Of a stretch of 64,000 nt of DNA, positions 1-8,949 are shown one piece after another. Within the stretch, counting starts at the first letter, position 1. Each line of letters begins with the position of its first letter. The position numbers and the translations under genes were made by a program. The notes under the pieces were generated by a model. That model saw nothing but the letters and a program-made list of their open reading frames with translations. It had not been told where the DNA came from and searched no databases. The stretch lies in contig CADEDN010000014.1 of assembly GCA_902826095.1 (NCBI GenBank), forward strand, positions 1 to 64,000, read 5' to 3'. The stretch is from an uncultured Alphaproteobacteria bacterium. Lineage in GTDB: Bacteria; Pseudomonadota; Alphaproteobacteria; Caulobacterales; Parvularculaceae.

Positions 1-332
1 ACCTTGCGGAGCGCCGGGGCCATTTTGTTGGTGAGCGTGCCGGCGACGATCATCACGTCGGACTGGCGGGGCGAGGCGCGCGGGGCGAAACCGAAGCGCT
101 CAAGGTCGTAACGCGGCATCGAAGCCTGCATCATCTCGACCGCGCAGCAGGCGAGCCCGAACGTCATCCACATCAGCGATCCGGTGCGCGCCCAGTTGAT
201 GAGCGCATCCGCCGGGGCGGTCATGAAGCCCCGGTCGGCGAGCTGGTCCGAAAGCTCGGAAAAAAAGGGGTCCTTCGCTTCCGGGCGGTAGACCATGCTA
301 GAGGGGCCCAAGGTCGGTTCATCTAACGCCAT
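1..332 (-). CDS. nuoB: NADH-quinone oxidoreductase subunit B (partial, 3' end outside window)
   Basis: NuoB carries Fe-S cluster N2, which passes electrons to ubiquinone in the peripheral arm of complex I. The visible 110 residues contain the tandem-cysteine motif LACCAVEMM (Cys62, Cys63) and the conserved stretch [20 protein letters not shown], both diagnostic of NuoB. The remaining cluster cysteines lie beyond the window edge. The ATG at 332 overlaps the end of nuoA in another frame (GAATGGCGTTAG), which is a typical translationally coupled nuoA-nuoB junction. An internal ATG twelve codons later is possible but would leave a gap. The identification is firm and the gene is incomplete only because of the window boundary. 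Confidence 0.95.
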   Translation of the reverse strand, partial: MALDEPTLGPSSMVYRPEAKDPFFSELSDQLADRGFMTAPADALINWARTGSLMWMTFGLACCAVEMMQASMPRYDLERFGFAPRASPRQSDVMIVAGTLTNKMAPALRK

Positions 333-718
333 TCGAGCGCTCCCTTCTTCCACTCATAGAGGAAGCCGATCGCGAACACGGCGAGGAATACAAACATTGA
401 CCAGAATGCGAATATCTGAAAGCCGCGATCTGCGCCGAGCGTCGGATTGAAGAGGGTCACCGCCCAGGGAAAGAGAAAGGCGACGTCGAGGTCTACGATA
501 ATAAAGAGGATTGCGACGATATAGAACTGAACATCGAATTTCATCCTCGCGTCGTCAAAGGCGTTGAAGCCGCATTCATAGGTCGAGACTTTTTCGGGGT
601 CCGGGTCCTTCGGCGCGATCACCATCGGGGCGAGCGTAAAGGCGCCCGCGAGCGCGATCGCGATGCCGAGAAAAACGATGATCGGCAGGTAATCGAGAAG
701 AAACTCGGTCGTCGCCAA
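323..718 (-). CDS. nuoA: NADH-quinone oxidoreductase subunit A
   Basis: NuoA is a small membrane subunit of complex I with three transmembrane helices and takes part in the quinone-site region. The helices are visible around [37 protein letters not shown] and [17 protein letters not shown]. The conserved loop [20 protein letters not shown] follows the first helix. I chose a TTG start at 718 because a GGAG lies seven bases upstream and gives 131 aa, close to the usual ~120. An upstream ATG at 790 would add 24 atypical residues. It is first in the visible part of the nuo operon, overlapping nuoB by ten bases. Confidence 0.93.
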   Translation of the reverse strand: MATTEFLLDYLPIIVFLGIAIALAGAFTLAPMVIAPKDPDPEKVSTYECGFNAFDDARMKFDVQFYIVAILFIIVDLDVAFLFPWAVTLFNPTLGADRGFQIFAFWSMFVFLAVFAIGFLYEWKKGALEWR

Positions 719-849
719 TGCAAGGCTCCATAGGGCCAAATTCGCGGCGGAACCTAAGGAGATGCCTGGCGAAAGGCAACGCCAAAACACGCCCGGTCCG
801 ACGCAGAAAATCCCTTGCTGTTCAAGCCTTTCGTCGGCCGTCGGGCAGG

Positions 850-1401
850 CTAGTCCGGCTTTTCTGGCCGGATCTCCGCCTCCGGCATGATCTCGCCTTC
901 CCCATCATCGACGGGCTCGCCCATTCCTTCCTGGCCGTTCGCCATGAAATCCGACCAATCTTCCATCTCCCAGTAGCGCTCATCGAGCAACGAATCGCGC
1001 ATCGGGCCGGGGATCGCCGAATCGAGCAACAGTTTTTGCTCCTCCCGCGAGGCCGCAAAAGTCGCAAGATGGGCGATGTCATCCGCTGAAAGATCAATAA
1101 CATAGCCAAGTTCGACGGACTGGAACTCGACCATCGCCGGGGCGCCGCGCCACATTCTGGCGGCGAATTCGAGGGGATCTGGCTTCACAAACGGGTCCGG
1201 CGCATCGAGCGCGGGCGCCGCTTTGCCGCCGACGCCGTTGATCGCATGGCAAAGGACACAACCCTTTTCGACAAACAGCGCCCGACCCTTCGCGGCGTCG
1301 CCGACGTGTTCGATGACCGCAGGCTCGGGCGGCGAAGTTTTGCCGCAGGCGGCCGGAATAGCCACGATCGCGATCAGACAAATCTTCAAATTCCGCCGCA
1401 T
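850..1401 (-). CDS. Class I c-type cytochrome, predicted lipoprotein
   Basis: This 183-aa protein has one haem-binding motif, CVLCH (Cys48, Cys51, His52). A short hydrophobic N-terminus ends in a lipobox, IPAAC (Cys19), so it is probably anchored in the membrane facing the periplasm. The Met axial ligand could be in RMWRGAPAM. The C-terminal ~60 residues are acidic ([15 protein letters not shown]), are not part of the cytochrome fold and have no family I recognise. The ATG is preceded by AAGGAG at six bases. It lies upstream of nuoA on the same strand with a 131-bp gap. A role as an electron carrier to an oxidase is likely, but the partner is unknown. Confidence 0.85.
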   Translation of the reverse strand: MRRNLKICLIAIVAIPAACGKTSPPEPAVIEHVGDAAKGRALFVEKGCVLCHAINGVGGKAAPALDAPDPFVKPDPLEFAARMWRGAPAMVEFQSVELGYVIDLSADDIAHLATFAASREEQKLLLDSAIPGPMRDSLLDERYWEMEDWSDFMANGQEGMGEPVDDGEGEIMPEAEIRPEKPD

Positions 1402-1476
1402 GGACCGCTCCTTATTTTCATCGAATGTTCCGCCGGTTCGCCCCCGACGGCAATGATGTCGGTCAAGTCCTGAGCG

Positions 1477-3870
1477 CTATCCGAAAATGAAGTCATTGGC
1501 GCCAAGCTGGCTGACCAGCACATTCTGAATGACGATGATGTCTCCATTGCCGAAATTGATGGTCGTGTCGACGCCATTGTCGGAAGCCGCCGCCAGCACC
1601 TCGCCAAATGTGTCGAAAGCGGCGCCAAAGCCAGTTAGGCGGATGACATCGCCGAGCGCTGCTCCCGCCGAAAAGTCGCGCAGCGTATCCGTGTCACCCG
1701 TCTTGGCGAAAACGAATACGTCATTGCCCGCGTTGCCGAAGAGGACGTCGTTAAGATCGCCGCCGATCAGAGTGTCGTTTCCGTCGCCGCCCAGCAAAAC
1801 GTCGAACCCGGCGCCGCCGAGTATCGAATCGCCTTCCGTCCCGCCCTGCAGCGTGTCATTGCCGGCCGCGCCGTCGATGACGTCAATGCCGGATCCGCCG
1901 AAGATCGAATCCCGGCCGGTCGCGCCATTGACCGTATCGTCGCCGGCGCCGGCGTCGATAATGTCGTCGCCGTCATCGCCGGAGATCTGATCGCGTCCGG
2001 ATTCGCCGAAGATGAGGTCATTGTCCGCGCCGCCGCCGAAAACGTCGTTTCCCAGTCCGCCGACGAGCGTGTCGGAGAGCGCGCCGCCGTCAATGGAGTC
2101 GGAACCGTCGCCGCCAAGGAGATAGTCGAATCCGTTGCCGCCGGTCAGTGTGTCGCTCTCCGCGCCGCCCGAAAGCGTGTCGTTGCCGTTATTGCCGATG
2201 AGCGAATCGGCGCCGGTCCCGCCGAAGACGCTGTCCGCGTCGCCGCCGCCATCCGCAAAATCATTGCCCGCCGATGCGTCGATCGAGTCAGCGCCAATGC
2301 CCCCCAGCATCGTGTCGCGACCCGCGCCGCCAATCAAAAGATCGTCGGCGTCGCCGCCGTCAACAACATCATTGCCGACCGCGCCGCTCAGCGTATCGGC
2401 GCCGGCGCGACCGTTGAGAAAATCGCCGAGGTCGCGCCCGACGACATTGTCGCCGCCGCCGCCGCCGTAAAAACTGATGCGCTCGATCGAGATCAGCTGC
2501 GCGCCGTCAGGCTCTATGACGTCTCCCGCATTTGCGGTGAAATTGAAATTGTACGCCGCATTCGTCGTGCGGCGTATGACGATCGTGTCGACTCCAGCGC
2601 CGCCATTGGCTTCGTCTGCGCCGCCGCGGCCTTCCAGCGTGTCATTACCGCTTTCGCCGAGCATTATGTCGCCGCCGCCCGAGCCGAAGAGCGAATCATC
2701 GCCGTCGCCGCCGAGGAGCGTGTTGCCGACTTCGACTGCCGCCAGGCTCAAGCCGAAATCGACAACAAAGGCGTAGAGCGCATCATTTCCCGCATCGCCG
2801 GAAACATAATCTCCGTCCGCCCCGCCAATCAGAACGTCGTCGCCTTCATAGCCGTAGATGACGTCGAATGCGGCGCCGCCGTCCGCAGTGTCGTTCCCCG
2901 CGAAGCTGAACAGCGAATCAAGGCCCGCGCCGCCAATCATCACGTCATGCCCGGCTTCGCCCCAGATTTCGTCATCGCCATCGCCGCCGTCCAGCGTGTC
3001 TTTTCCCGCGCCACCGCCCATCACGTCATTGCCGACACCGCCGAGCACCTGATCAACGCCGCCGCCGCCCGACAGATTGTCATTGCCGCCGCCGCCATTG
3101 ACGGTGTCGGATCCGTCGCCGCCGAACATCGTGTCGGCGCCGCCGAGTCCGTCCATCACATCCGACGTTCCAACGCCTCGTATCGCGTTGGCGCCGCCGC
3201 TGCCGGTCTGAGTCAGCGTGAATGTCGCGGCGTTCCACGACCAGCTTGCGACATGCGAGCCGTCTGCGCTGTTCTGGCCGTATTTGAAGGCGACTGCGTC
3301 GCGATCGAGACCGCCCAGCGCCGGCGGGTTCGAGTAACTTCCATTAAAACTCATGACGGTGTTGGCGCGGTTGTCCAGCGAAGCGCTTAGCGTCGTCAAT
3401 CCTTCATGCGGATGCTTGAATCCGAGCGCATGTCCGATTTCATGGATCAAGGTCCCGCGATCGATCGTCACCGACGAAGAAAAGAAAACATCTCCCGCGA
3501 TGTCGGATTCGCTCACAAAGGTGAACTGATACGTGCCAGGCAAATACGCGAACGCAGCGGCCGTTTCAAATCCGGGCGCGAAACTGAAATTGTGAACGCC
3601 GAACCGGATATCCCCCTGTCCCGAGGGAACTTCAAGAAAAACAACGCCGCTCGCGGTCGCCCATTGGGCGAGCGCTTCGCGCGCGAGCTGCTGCTCCGCG
3701 GCGTTAAACGCTTCAAAGGAATTGACGAAATTTTGCGATTGATAGTTCGAAAGGTAAGATTGCGGCGATGTTTCAAACGAGTAGGTGATGAAGACCGATC
3801 GGCCGACTGCGCCGGCCCACCACCAGCCTGAGTCCGATTGAAGGGCGGTGTGATCAGAGACAACAGGCAT
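1477..3870 (-). CDS. Serralysin-like (M10B) metalloprotease with RTX repeats
   Basis: This 797-aa secreted protease has an N-terminal zinc-peptidase domain with the metzincin motif [12 protein letters not shown] (His143, Glu144, His147, His153) and the Met-turn TVMSF around Met173. Residues ~230-720 are nonapeptide RTX repeats (GGxGxDxLx type) that bind calcium. The last ~60 residues ([10 protein letters not shown] to ANDFIFG) form a type I secretion tail. There is no Sec signal peptide, as expected for a T1SS substrate. The ATG is preceded by AAGGA at eight bases. The RTX block is much longer than in classical serralysins (~470 aa total). No T1SS transporter genes are in the window. Its tail is closely similar to that of the RTX protein at 25946-28429. 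Confidence 0.92.
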   Translation of the reverse strand: MPVVSDHTALQSDSGWWWAGAVGRSVFITYSFETSPQSYLSNYQSQNFVNSFEAFNAAEQQLAREALAQWATASGVVFLEVPSGQGDIRFGVHNFSFAPGFETAAAFAYLPGTYQFTFVSESDIAGDVFFSSSVTIDRGTLIHEIGHALGFKHPHEGLTTLSASLDNRANTVMSFNGSYSNPPALGGLDRDAVAFKYGQNSADGSHVASWSWNAATFTLTQTGSGGANAIRGVGTSDVMDGLGGADTMFGGDGSDTVNGGGGNDNLSGGGGVDQVLGGVGNDVMGGGAGKDTLDGGDGDDEIWGEAGHDVMIGGAGLDSLFSFAGNDTADGGAAFDVIYGYEGDDVLIGGADGDYVSGDAGNDALYAFVVDFGLSLAAVEVGNTLLGGDGDDSLFGSGGGDIMLGESGNDTLEGRGGADEANGGAGVDTIVIRRTTNAAYNFNFTANAGDVIEPDGAQLISIERISFYGGGGGDNVVGRDLGDFLNGRAGADTLSGAVGNDVVDGGDADDLLIGGAGRDTMLGGIGADSIDASAGNDFADGGGDADSVFGGTGADSLIGNNGNDTLSGGAESDTLTGGNGFDYLLGGDGSDSIDGGALSDTLVGGLGNDVFGGGADNDLIFGESGRDQISGDDGDDIIDAGAGDDTVNGATGRDSIFGGSGIDVIDGAAGNDTLQGGTEGDSILGGAGFDVLLGGDGNDTLIGGDLNDVLFGNAGNDVFVFAKTGDTDTLRDFSAGAALGDVIRLTGFGAAFDTFGEVLAAASDNGVDTTINFGNGDIIVIQNVLVSQLGANDFIFG

Positions 3871-4241
3871 TCGTCCATTCCTTCCAGGAGGCGGGCACGC
3901 TGCAAGCGAAGAACGGCTTTATAGCGATGTTTTGTCAACAAGAAATCAGTCAAAATTTCAGCATTCTAATCGCTATTGATAGAAAGCAAGCGAGGGCGTT
4001 CGGATGTCGCGCCGCGCCGTCGGGACGACGCCCCTAGATCACCGGGCGCGATTTCTGAATCGCGCCCGGTGATCTAGTCTTTTGTCTTGCGCGCCGTATT
4101 GGCGAAAAACCGGCAGCCGCTCTTTCGCCCGGCGCTTTAGGATCGCCATTCGCTAATGGAGCGTCAGAGCCAGCGGCGGGCGTCCGGCCGACAATTTCCG
4201 CCCCCGCGCGCTGCCGTTCAGCCTTCCGCCGCGCGCCAGCT
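3871..4241. other. Intergenic region with a long hairpin and an AT-rich upstream segment
   Basis: No convincing gene is seen here. The part next to the protease gene (about 3910-3990) is the most AT-rich stretch nearby. On the minus strand it contains TTGACA and TATAAA-like hexamers at non-ideal spacing, so a protease promoter probably lies there but is not resolved. It also holds an 8-bp inverted repeat (atagcgat at 3921, atcgctat at 3969). The middle carries a perfect 20-bp-arm hairpin at 4034-4077, described separately. A 72-codon Arg/Ala-rich reading frame crosses the region on the minus strand and is rejected. Confidence 0.5.
4034..4077. repeat. Perfect inverted repeat, 20-bp arms with 4-nt loop
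   Basis: The arms 4034-4053 (ctagatcaccgggcgcgatt) and 4058-4077 are exact reverse complements around the loop tctg. The stem is GC-rich with CTAG ends. On the plus strand it is followed by tcttttgtctt, so it could work as a terminator-like hairpin. It lies downstream of the minus-strand sulfotransferase-like gene. It has no other copy that I can see in the window. It could be a REP-like dispersed element, a bidirectional terminator, or a transcript-stabilising hairpin at the end of the long minus-strand glycan operon. Confidence 0.85.
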
Positions 4242-5513
4242 TCAGTCTTCATTGGTCTCTTGGCGCGTCGGCGCGGCCGGATCGATTTTCGTCGGTGAAA
4301 TCCCGCGCCTCGCGGCCCTCAACTCGCTGTGCAGCGCCACAAACGCGTCGAGCAGCGTCGGAAAATAGCTCGCGGCGTTCGGGTCGTTGTCGAGCAATTT
4401 TTGAGCCAGCGACCGGGCCGTATCGCTGCCGGCGACGACAAGAGTTCGCAAGGCGGCGAGCTGCGCCGTACGGCGTTCATTTTCCGATTTCAGATCATTA
4501 ATGATGCGCGCTTGTTTCGTCCACAAATGAGCCGCGACTTTGACGGCGTCCTCAAAAGAAGGAGGCGGCGGCTCCATCGCGTCATATCGAGAGAGATCAT
4601 CCGAAAACGGATCATCACCGCCGAAATATTTGGCGCCGATCGCGGCGTTCGACGACCGAACGAGATCGAGCAGCGCCGCCGCCTTGGCGCGGCTCACTTT
4701 TACGCCGTCGCCGGCGAATTCCTCCTTCAAGATCGGCAAAAGCCGCGCGCGATCGGGATTGCGCGCGCCGTCGACATAATGAGGAACATGCTCATTGAAT
4801 GCGCGCAGGAATTCGATCGCTTCATGGGTCAGGCCGAGATTTTCAATTTCCGGCCGGGTGAAAGACGGATCGGCCGCAAGCCCGGCGGCGCAGAGAAAAT
4901 CGTCAATTAAATCGCCGTTCAGGAAATTTGATCGCGCAAAAACGCGGGCCGCGATCGAGCCGGCGCCAAAGACCGCCGCCCATTTGTCGAGAAACGCCTC
5001 GTAATTTCGCCGCTCCGCCGGCTCATAGGCGAGCAGGTCGAGCGGCTTCGTGTAGCCGTCCCGCACTTTCTGCGTATAGTCGCTGATAATGCGCTGATCC
5101 TGCCGGCGAAGATAGACGATGACTTTGATCTCGTCGAAATGCGGCGCCAGGAGCTCCCTGACGCGCTCGACCTCCGCGCTCGTATTCAACCCGCACAAGT
5201 GCTCATTCGAAAAAATGACGGTCGTCACGCCGCGGTCGAGGGATTTCAATTCGGCTGTCAGAGCCTCCGCGATTTCCAGGCGTCGCAGCTCTCTCTTTTC
5301 CTTGTCGCGCAAATCGAGATAGCGGATGAGCCCGGTCGTCTCGCGATCGCTCAGCGCGTAGACCGCAAGGCCGTGCTGGTTCGGCTGGCCGAGCGAACTC
5401 GGGAAATAGGCGCCTTGCGCGCGAAGCAATTTCGCATTTAGGTCGAGAAACGCCTGAATCGACGTCGAACCCGTCTTGTATGTGCCGATATGCAGGATCG
5501 CCCGCCGCGCCAC
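4242..5513 (-). CDS. Sulfotransferase-like P-loop protein
   Basis: The N-terminus ILHIGTYKTGSTSIQ is the 5'-phosphosulfate-binding P-loop found in sulfotransferase-like proteins of bacterial glycan clusters. A second family region with VIVYLRRQDQRIISDYTQK (3'-phosphate-binding-like Arg/Ser) follows near residue 110. The expected donor is PAPS and the acceptor a surface glycan, but this is family inference. I chose a GTG start at 5513 with GGAG six bases upstream. The frame stays open further and would overlap the lactonase gene, which is unlikely. The C-terminal ~80 residues are predicted helical. It is the last gene of the minus-strand glycan locus, 112 bp after the lactonase gene. Confidence 0.75.
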   Translation of the reverse strand: MARRAILHIGTYKTGSTSIQAFLDLNAKLLRAQGAYFPSSLGQPNQHGLAVYALSDRETTGLIRYLDLRDKEKRELRRLEIAEALTAELKSLDRGVTTVIFSNEHLCGLNTSAEVERVRELLAPHFDEIKVIVYLRRQDQRIISDYTQKVRDGYTKPLDLLAYEPAERRNYEAFLDKWAAVFGAGSIAARVFARSNFLNGDLIDDFLCAAGLAADPSFTRPEIENLGLTHEAIEFLRAFNEHVPHYVDGARNPDRARLLPILKEEFAGDGVKVSRAKAAALLDLVRSSNAAIGAKYFGGDDPFSDDLSRYDAMEPPPPSFEDAVKVAAHLWTKQARIINDLKSENERRTAQLAALRTLVVAGSDTARSLAQKLLDNDPNAASYFPTLLDAFVALHSELRAARRGISPTKIDPAAPTRQETNED

Positions 5514-5625
5514 ATGTTTCTCCGATCCGCCTTTGGGTTTTTTGATTATCGTCGCAACGTCGTTTCGCCCGCTGTCAAACGGCAGATCGTGACGATTGGC
5601 AAGATCGCGACGCGGGGCTGAACGA

Positions 5626-6507
5626 CTAGCCTTCGAAATATCGCGCGGCGGGGGACCGTTCCTCGCTGAGACGGACCTCAAAAAGACCGCCGGACTGAGG
5701 CGAGGCGGCCAATTCCTCGGCGGAAAGGCCGATCCGCGCTGAGGTGACATAGGCGCGATCGCCGGCGAAGGCGATGCTGGTCGGGCGCGGCACGGGAAGC
5801 CGGACTTCCTCAAAGCGCTCGGCCCGCGGGGAGAACCGCCGGACAGCGGCGCCGTCCCAGAACGCGACCCAAAGATCGCCTTCCTTGTCGACCTCCATGC
5901 CGTCCGGATAGCCGTCAGCAGCGCTGAACGTCAAGAAAACTTCCTTGCCGCGAAGACCAGCGCCGTCGGTCGTCGCGATGTAAATGACGCGTCGCGCGCT
6001 GTCGGTGAAATAAACGCGCCCGCGCGATGGATCGAAGGCGGGACCGTTCGTCACGTGAAAACCCTGATCAAGTCGCTGAACGCCGCCGTCCGCCGCAAGC
6101 CGCCACCAGGATCCCGCCTGATCGTCCTTCTGGCTGTCATCCATCGTGCCGGCCCAAAAGCCTCCGGCAGGATCAACCTTGCCGTCATTGAAGCGGTTGG
6201 CGGGGCGATCCGATTCAGGATCGATGATCCGATCGACCGCGAGCCCCCGTTCGTCGAGTAAGAGTCGCGCAAACCCGTTCCTGAAAGCGCAGACATACCC
6301 GCCCGACCGCCGCAGCCCGAGCGCGCTCATCATCGACGGCGCGTCATAACTGGCTGTTTCCTCCGTCGCCGGATCATAGGCGAAGAGTTTTCCGCCCTTG
6401 ATGTCGAGGAACAGGAGGCGGCGGGAGCGCGGGTCCCAGAGCGGCCCCTCTCCTAACGAGGCCATGACAGGCGCGACACAACGGACGGATGTGACGAGCG
6501 ACGCCAT
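5626..6507 (-). CDS. SMP-30/gluconolactonase family sugar lactonase
   Basis: This 293-aa protein is a six-bladed beta-propeller of the SMP-30/regucalcin family, which hydrolyses aldonolactones using one divalent metal. Signature segments are LGEGPLWDPRSRRLLFLDI at the N-terminus (metal Glu), RFNDGKVDPAGGFWAGTMD, and DGMEVDKEGDLWVAFWDGA near the C-terminus (metal Asp). The ATG at 6507 shares its first base with the stop codon of the upstream SDR gene (TGATG), so the two are translationally coupled. With the neighbouring SDR and 2-hydroxyacid dehydrogenase it suggests oxidation of a sugar to a lactone, then an acid. The exact substrate is not readable from the sequence. Confidence 0.9.
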   Translation of the reverse strand: MASLVTSVRCVAPVMASLGEGPLWDPRSRRLLFLDIKGGKLFAYDPATEETASYDAPSMMSALGLRRSGGYVCAFRNGFARLLLDERGLAVDRIIDPESDRPANRFNDGKVDPAGGFWAGTMDDSQKDDQAGSWWRLAADGGVQRLDQGFHVTNGPAFDPSRGRVYFTDSARRVIYIATTDGAGLRGKEVFLTFSAADGYPDGMEVDKEGDLWVAFWDGAAVRRFSPRAERFEEVRLPVPRPTSIAFAGDRAYVTSARIGLSAEELAASPQSGGLFEVRLSEERSPAARYFEG

Positions 6508-7247
6508 CAAGCAGGATCGTGAAGGCGCGAGAGAATGCCGCCATCGGCGTAAATCGTTGCGCCCGTAAGAAATGACGCTTCCCTTGATGCGAGGAAGAGC
6601 GCGATCCGCGCAATTTCATCCGGCTCCGCGATGCGCCTTAACGGATGCACGTCTTTCAGCGCCGCGAGGCCTTTGGCGTCGCCCTCAAATCCCGCTTTCA
6701 GCATCCTGGTTGCGGTCGCTGCGGGCGCCAGCGTGTTGACGCGCACCTTGGGCCCGAGATCGACGGCGAGCGCGCGCGTGAGGCCGTGAAGCGCCGCCTT
6801 TGAAGTCGCGTAGGCGGCGAACTCCGGCTTTGTCGCCTCGGCGTGCACGGAGCCGATGTTGATGACGGCGCCTTCCGCCGCTTCAAGGTCGGCGAGAAAC
6901 GCCTTCACCAACATGAACGGCGCAATTGCATTCACCTTGATCGTCGTCAGGAAGTCCTGATGCGAGAGGACGCCCACACGGCCGAGAATCTGCACCGCCG
7001 CATTGTTGATGAGCGCGCCGAGCGGGCGGCCGCCGAGCGCGGTGCGAACGTCAGCGGCGAAGGCGACGAGGCGCTTTTCATCCTCGCAGAAACCGGCGAT
7101 GTCCGCCTTGAATATTTTCGCAGCGACGCTCGATCGCGGCGCATCGGTCCGGTCGACACCGATGACGGTCCATCCCGCGCCGGCGAAAATGTCGACGAGG
7201 CTTGAACCGATCCCGCCATTGCAGCCGGTGATGAGAACGCCGTTCAT
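6507..7247 (-). CDS. Short-chain dehydrogenase/reductase (SDR)
   Basis: This is a classical SDR of 246 aa. The nucleotide-binding motif TGCNGGIG is at residues 7-14, NNAA at 81-84, catalytic Ser133, Tyr146 and Lys150 (YATSK), and a C-terminal GATIYADGG segment. The aspartate after beta-2 (VDRTD) suggests NAD(H) preference. Its ATG overlaps the stop of the 2-hydroxyacid dehydrogenase gene (ATGA) and its stop overlaps the lactonase start, so the three are one translational unit. The context suggests a sugar or sugar-acid substrate, perhaps giving the lactone opened by the next enzyme. That is inference. Confidence 0.92.
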   Translation of the reverse strand: MNGVLITGCNGGIGSSLVDIFAGAGWTVIGVDRTDAPRSSVAAKIFKADIAGFCEDEKRLVAFAADVRTALGGRPLGALINNAAVQILGRVGVLSHQDFLTTIKVNAIAPFMLVKAFLADLEAAEGAVINIGSVHAEATKPEFAAYATSKAALHGLTRALAVDLGPKVRVNTLAPAATATRMLKAGFEGDAKGLAALKDVHPLRRIAEPDEIARIALFLASREASFLTGATIYADGGILSRLHDPA

Positions 7248-8194
7248 CGGCGCGCCGCCGTTTTCAGCAGGCGGTCGATCTTGTCGATCGCGAGCCGGCT
7301 GACGCGGCGCACGGCGTCGACGGAATTCGAGCCGTTATGCGAGCCGAAGATGCAGCGGTCGAACCGGCGGAGCGGCGACGTCGCCGGCAACGGCTCGATC
7401 TCGAATACGTCAAGCGCGGCCGAGTGAACGACGCCGGTCTCAAGCGCGCGGATGAGGGCGTCCTCTTCAATCACGGGTCCGCGCGAGACGTTGACGACGC
7501 GCACGCCTTTTTTCAGCGCGCCGACCAGCGCATCGTTGAACATGTGCCTTGTCGCCGCGTTGAGAGGGCAGGTGAAGATGATGAAGTCCGCCTCGCCGAT
7601 GCGCGCCGGCCATTCCGCGCTTTCGACCGGGACATCGTCTGCCGGACTGTACATCGGATCATAGGCGATGACTTTCGATCCGCAGGCCAGGATTCGTTTG
7701 GCCGTCTGGCGGCCGATGTCGCCGAAGCCGACGATCGCGACCGTCCGACCGCTCATCGAAATGCCGGCGGGCTTCGGCCAGCCCCTGTTCAAACGGATCT
7801 CGCGGTCGATGCGATAAGTCTCGCGCGCAAGGCCGAGCGCATAGGTGAGCGCGACATCGGCGACTTCCCCGCCGAAGACTCCCGGCGTATTCTCGACCGG
7901 CACGCCGAAATCCTTGAAAGCCGCGAAGTCAACATTGTCGACGCCGACGCCCCATTTGACCGCCGCCTTCAATTTTCCTTTGACGCCGGCCGCGACGACC
8001 TCCCGGGTCGCAGGATCGTCGCCGATGATCCATGCGTCGTAAAGCGGCGCCTCGCTGACGAGTTCGGCGACGGTTTTGACCTGCGTCACCCGGCCGGCGA
8101 CGCACTCGAGGCCTCTAGCGGCGAAATCGTCTGCAAATTCGTCGATAAGGCCGAGCATCGGCGGGCAGGTCACAAAGACGGTCGGCTTCGACAT
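7244..8194 (-). CDS. D-isomer-specific 2-hydroxyacid dehydrogenase
   Basis: This 316-aa member of the D-2-hydroxyacid dehydrogenase family resembles phosphoglycerate dehydrogenases. The Rossmann motif AIVGFGDIGRQTAKR lies near residue 155. The catalytic Arg is in NVSRGPVIEEDAL, the Glu in DVFEIEPLP and the His in FGSHNGSNS. No ACT regulatory domain is present, so it is unlikely to be the dedicated SerA. It is separated from the cytidylyltransferase gene by three bases and overlaps the SDR by four. In this context it probably reduces or oxidises an alpha-keto/alpha-hydroxy sugar acid, or makes a precursor for the CMP-sugar. The substrate is unknown. Confidence 0.9.
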   Translation of the reverse strand: MSKPTVFVTCPPMLGLIDEFADDFAARGLECVAGRVTQVKTVAELVSEAPLYDAWIIGDDPATREVVAAGVKGKLKAAVKWGVGVDNVDFAAFKDFGVPVENTPGVFGGEVADVALTYALGLARETYRIDREIRLNRGWPKPAGISMSGRTVAIVGFGDIGRQTAKRILACGSKVIAYDPMYSPADDVPVESAEWPARIGEADFIIFTCPLNAATRHMFNDALVGALKKGVRVVNVSRGPVIEEDALIRALETGVVHSAALDVFEIEPLPATSPLRRFDRCIFGSHNGSNSVDAVRRVSRLAIDKIDRLLKTAARR

Positions 8195-8197
8195 CGC

Positions 8198-8917
8198 CTA
8201 ATCCTCAGGAAGCGTTTCGCCGGCCGCTACGCGCATCAGCAGCGATTCCGCCATGAACCAGTCAGACTTTTCATCGATATCGACCGATTCAAGACGCGGC
8301 GTTTCGAAAAGAATCGGCCTGTCGCCGATGCGCGCGTCGGTCTTCGCAAAGGAGTCGCGCGTGAACAGATAGCAGACGGAATTCTCCTCCATATAGGGCG
8401 GCAGGTCCTGCGTGCGGATGAGGTTTTTTGGGTCGTGGTTGATGGGCGCGCCCTCCGGCGTGTAAAATCGCGTCTGGCGGCGCGTCACCGTGAAGAGCGA
8501 GTCCGCCGTCCGCTTCGCTTCGCTGGCCGAGAACGCCGCGATCATCTTCCCAATCGTCGCGACGCTGAGGAGCGGATTGGTGGTGTGCGTCATCAGATAA
8601 TAGTCCGACGGCACATTCATGATGTCGTCGGCGAGCACAAGATTCATCGACACGAAATCGCCGCAGATTTCCGGCTTCCGGTCGCGGATCATGACCTTGC
8701 CGGCGTAATCGCCGGTCTTGAGGCCGTTCGCGGCGAGTATCTCCCGCGCATCAGTGTTGATGACGACCAGATCGATTTCCTCGGTCGCGCACAGCGTGTC
8801 GAGAATCCAACGGAACAGCGGTTTGCCGGCGATCATGCGGAAATTCTTCGAGGTCACCCGCGCGCTGTGCGCCTTCATGGGGAGAAGCGCGGTCAGCCGC
8901 TTTGATCCGTTTATCAC
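8198..8917 (-). CDS. CMP-sugar synthetase (acylneuraminate cytidylyltransferase family)
   Basis: This 239-aa protein has the nucleotidyltransferase N-terminus ALLPMKAHSARVTSKNFR. It corresponds to the family's A-R-x-G-S-K-x-[ILV] pyrophosphorylase motif, with His-Ser-Ala-Arg spacing altered. The family activates 3-deoxy-2-ulosonic acids (Neu5Ac, Pse, Leg, Kdo) with CTP. The segments LVVINTDAREILAANGL and DYYLMTHTTNPLLS match the family core. The start is a GTG at 8917 after an AGGAAGAAAG stretch. It is in the sugar-acid operon and could supply CMP-sugar to the glycosyltransferases upstream. No NeuB/KdsA-type condensing synthase is visible in the window, so the sugar is unidentified. Confidence 0.85.
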   Translation of the reverse strand: MINGSKRLTALLPMKAHSARVTSKNFRMIAGKPLFRWILDTLCATEEIDLVVINTDAREILAANGLKTGDYAGKVMIRDRKPEICGDFVSMNLVLADDIMNVPSDYYLMTHTTNPLLSVATIGKMIAAFSASEAKRTADSLFTVTRRQTRFYTPEGAPINHDPKNLIRTQDLPPYMEENSVCYLFTRDSFAKTDARIGDRPILFETPRLESVDIDEKSDWFMAESLLMRVAAGETLPED

Positions 8918-8949
8918 GATCGGTCTTTCTTCCTGGATTCTTGTGCGGC

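Noticed and set aside
1690-3170. Tandem short repeats that could look like a repeat array or CRISPR
   Set aside because: They are in-frame RTX nonapeptide codons of the protease gene, with no spacer structure; the same applies to 27450-28190.
4034-4252. 72-codon minus-strand frame starting inside the end of the sulfotransferase-like gene
   Set aside because: Arg/Ala/Pro-rich, ends within the perfect inverted repeat, no conserved feature.
7337-8905. 522-codon plus-strand frame antisense to the sugar-acid genes
   Set aside because: Arg/Asp-rich translation without motifs; opposite strand has three recognised enzymes.
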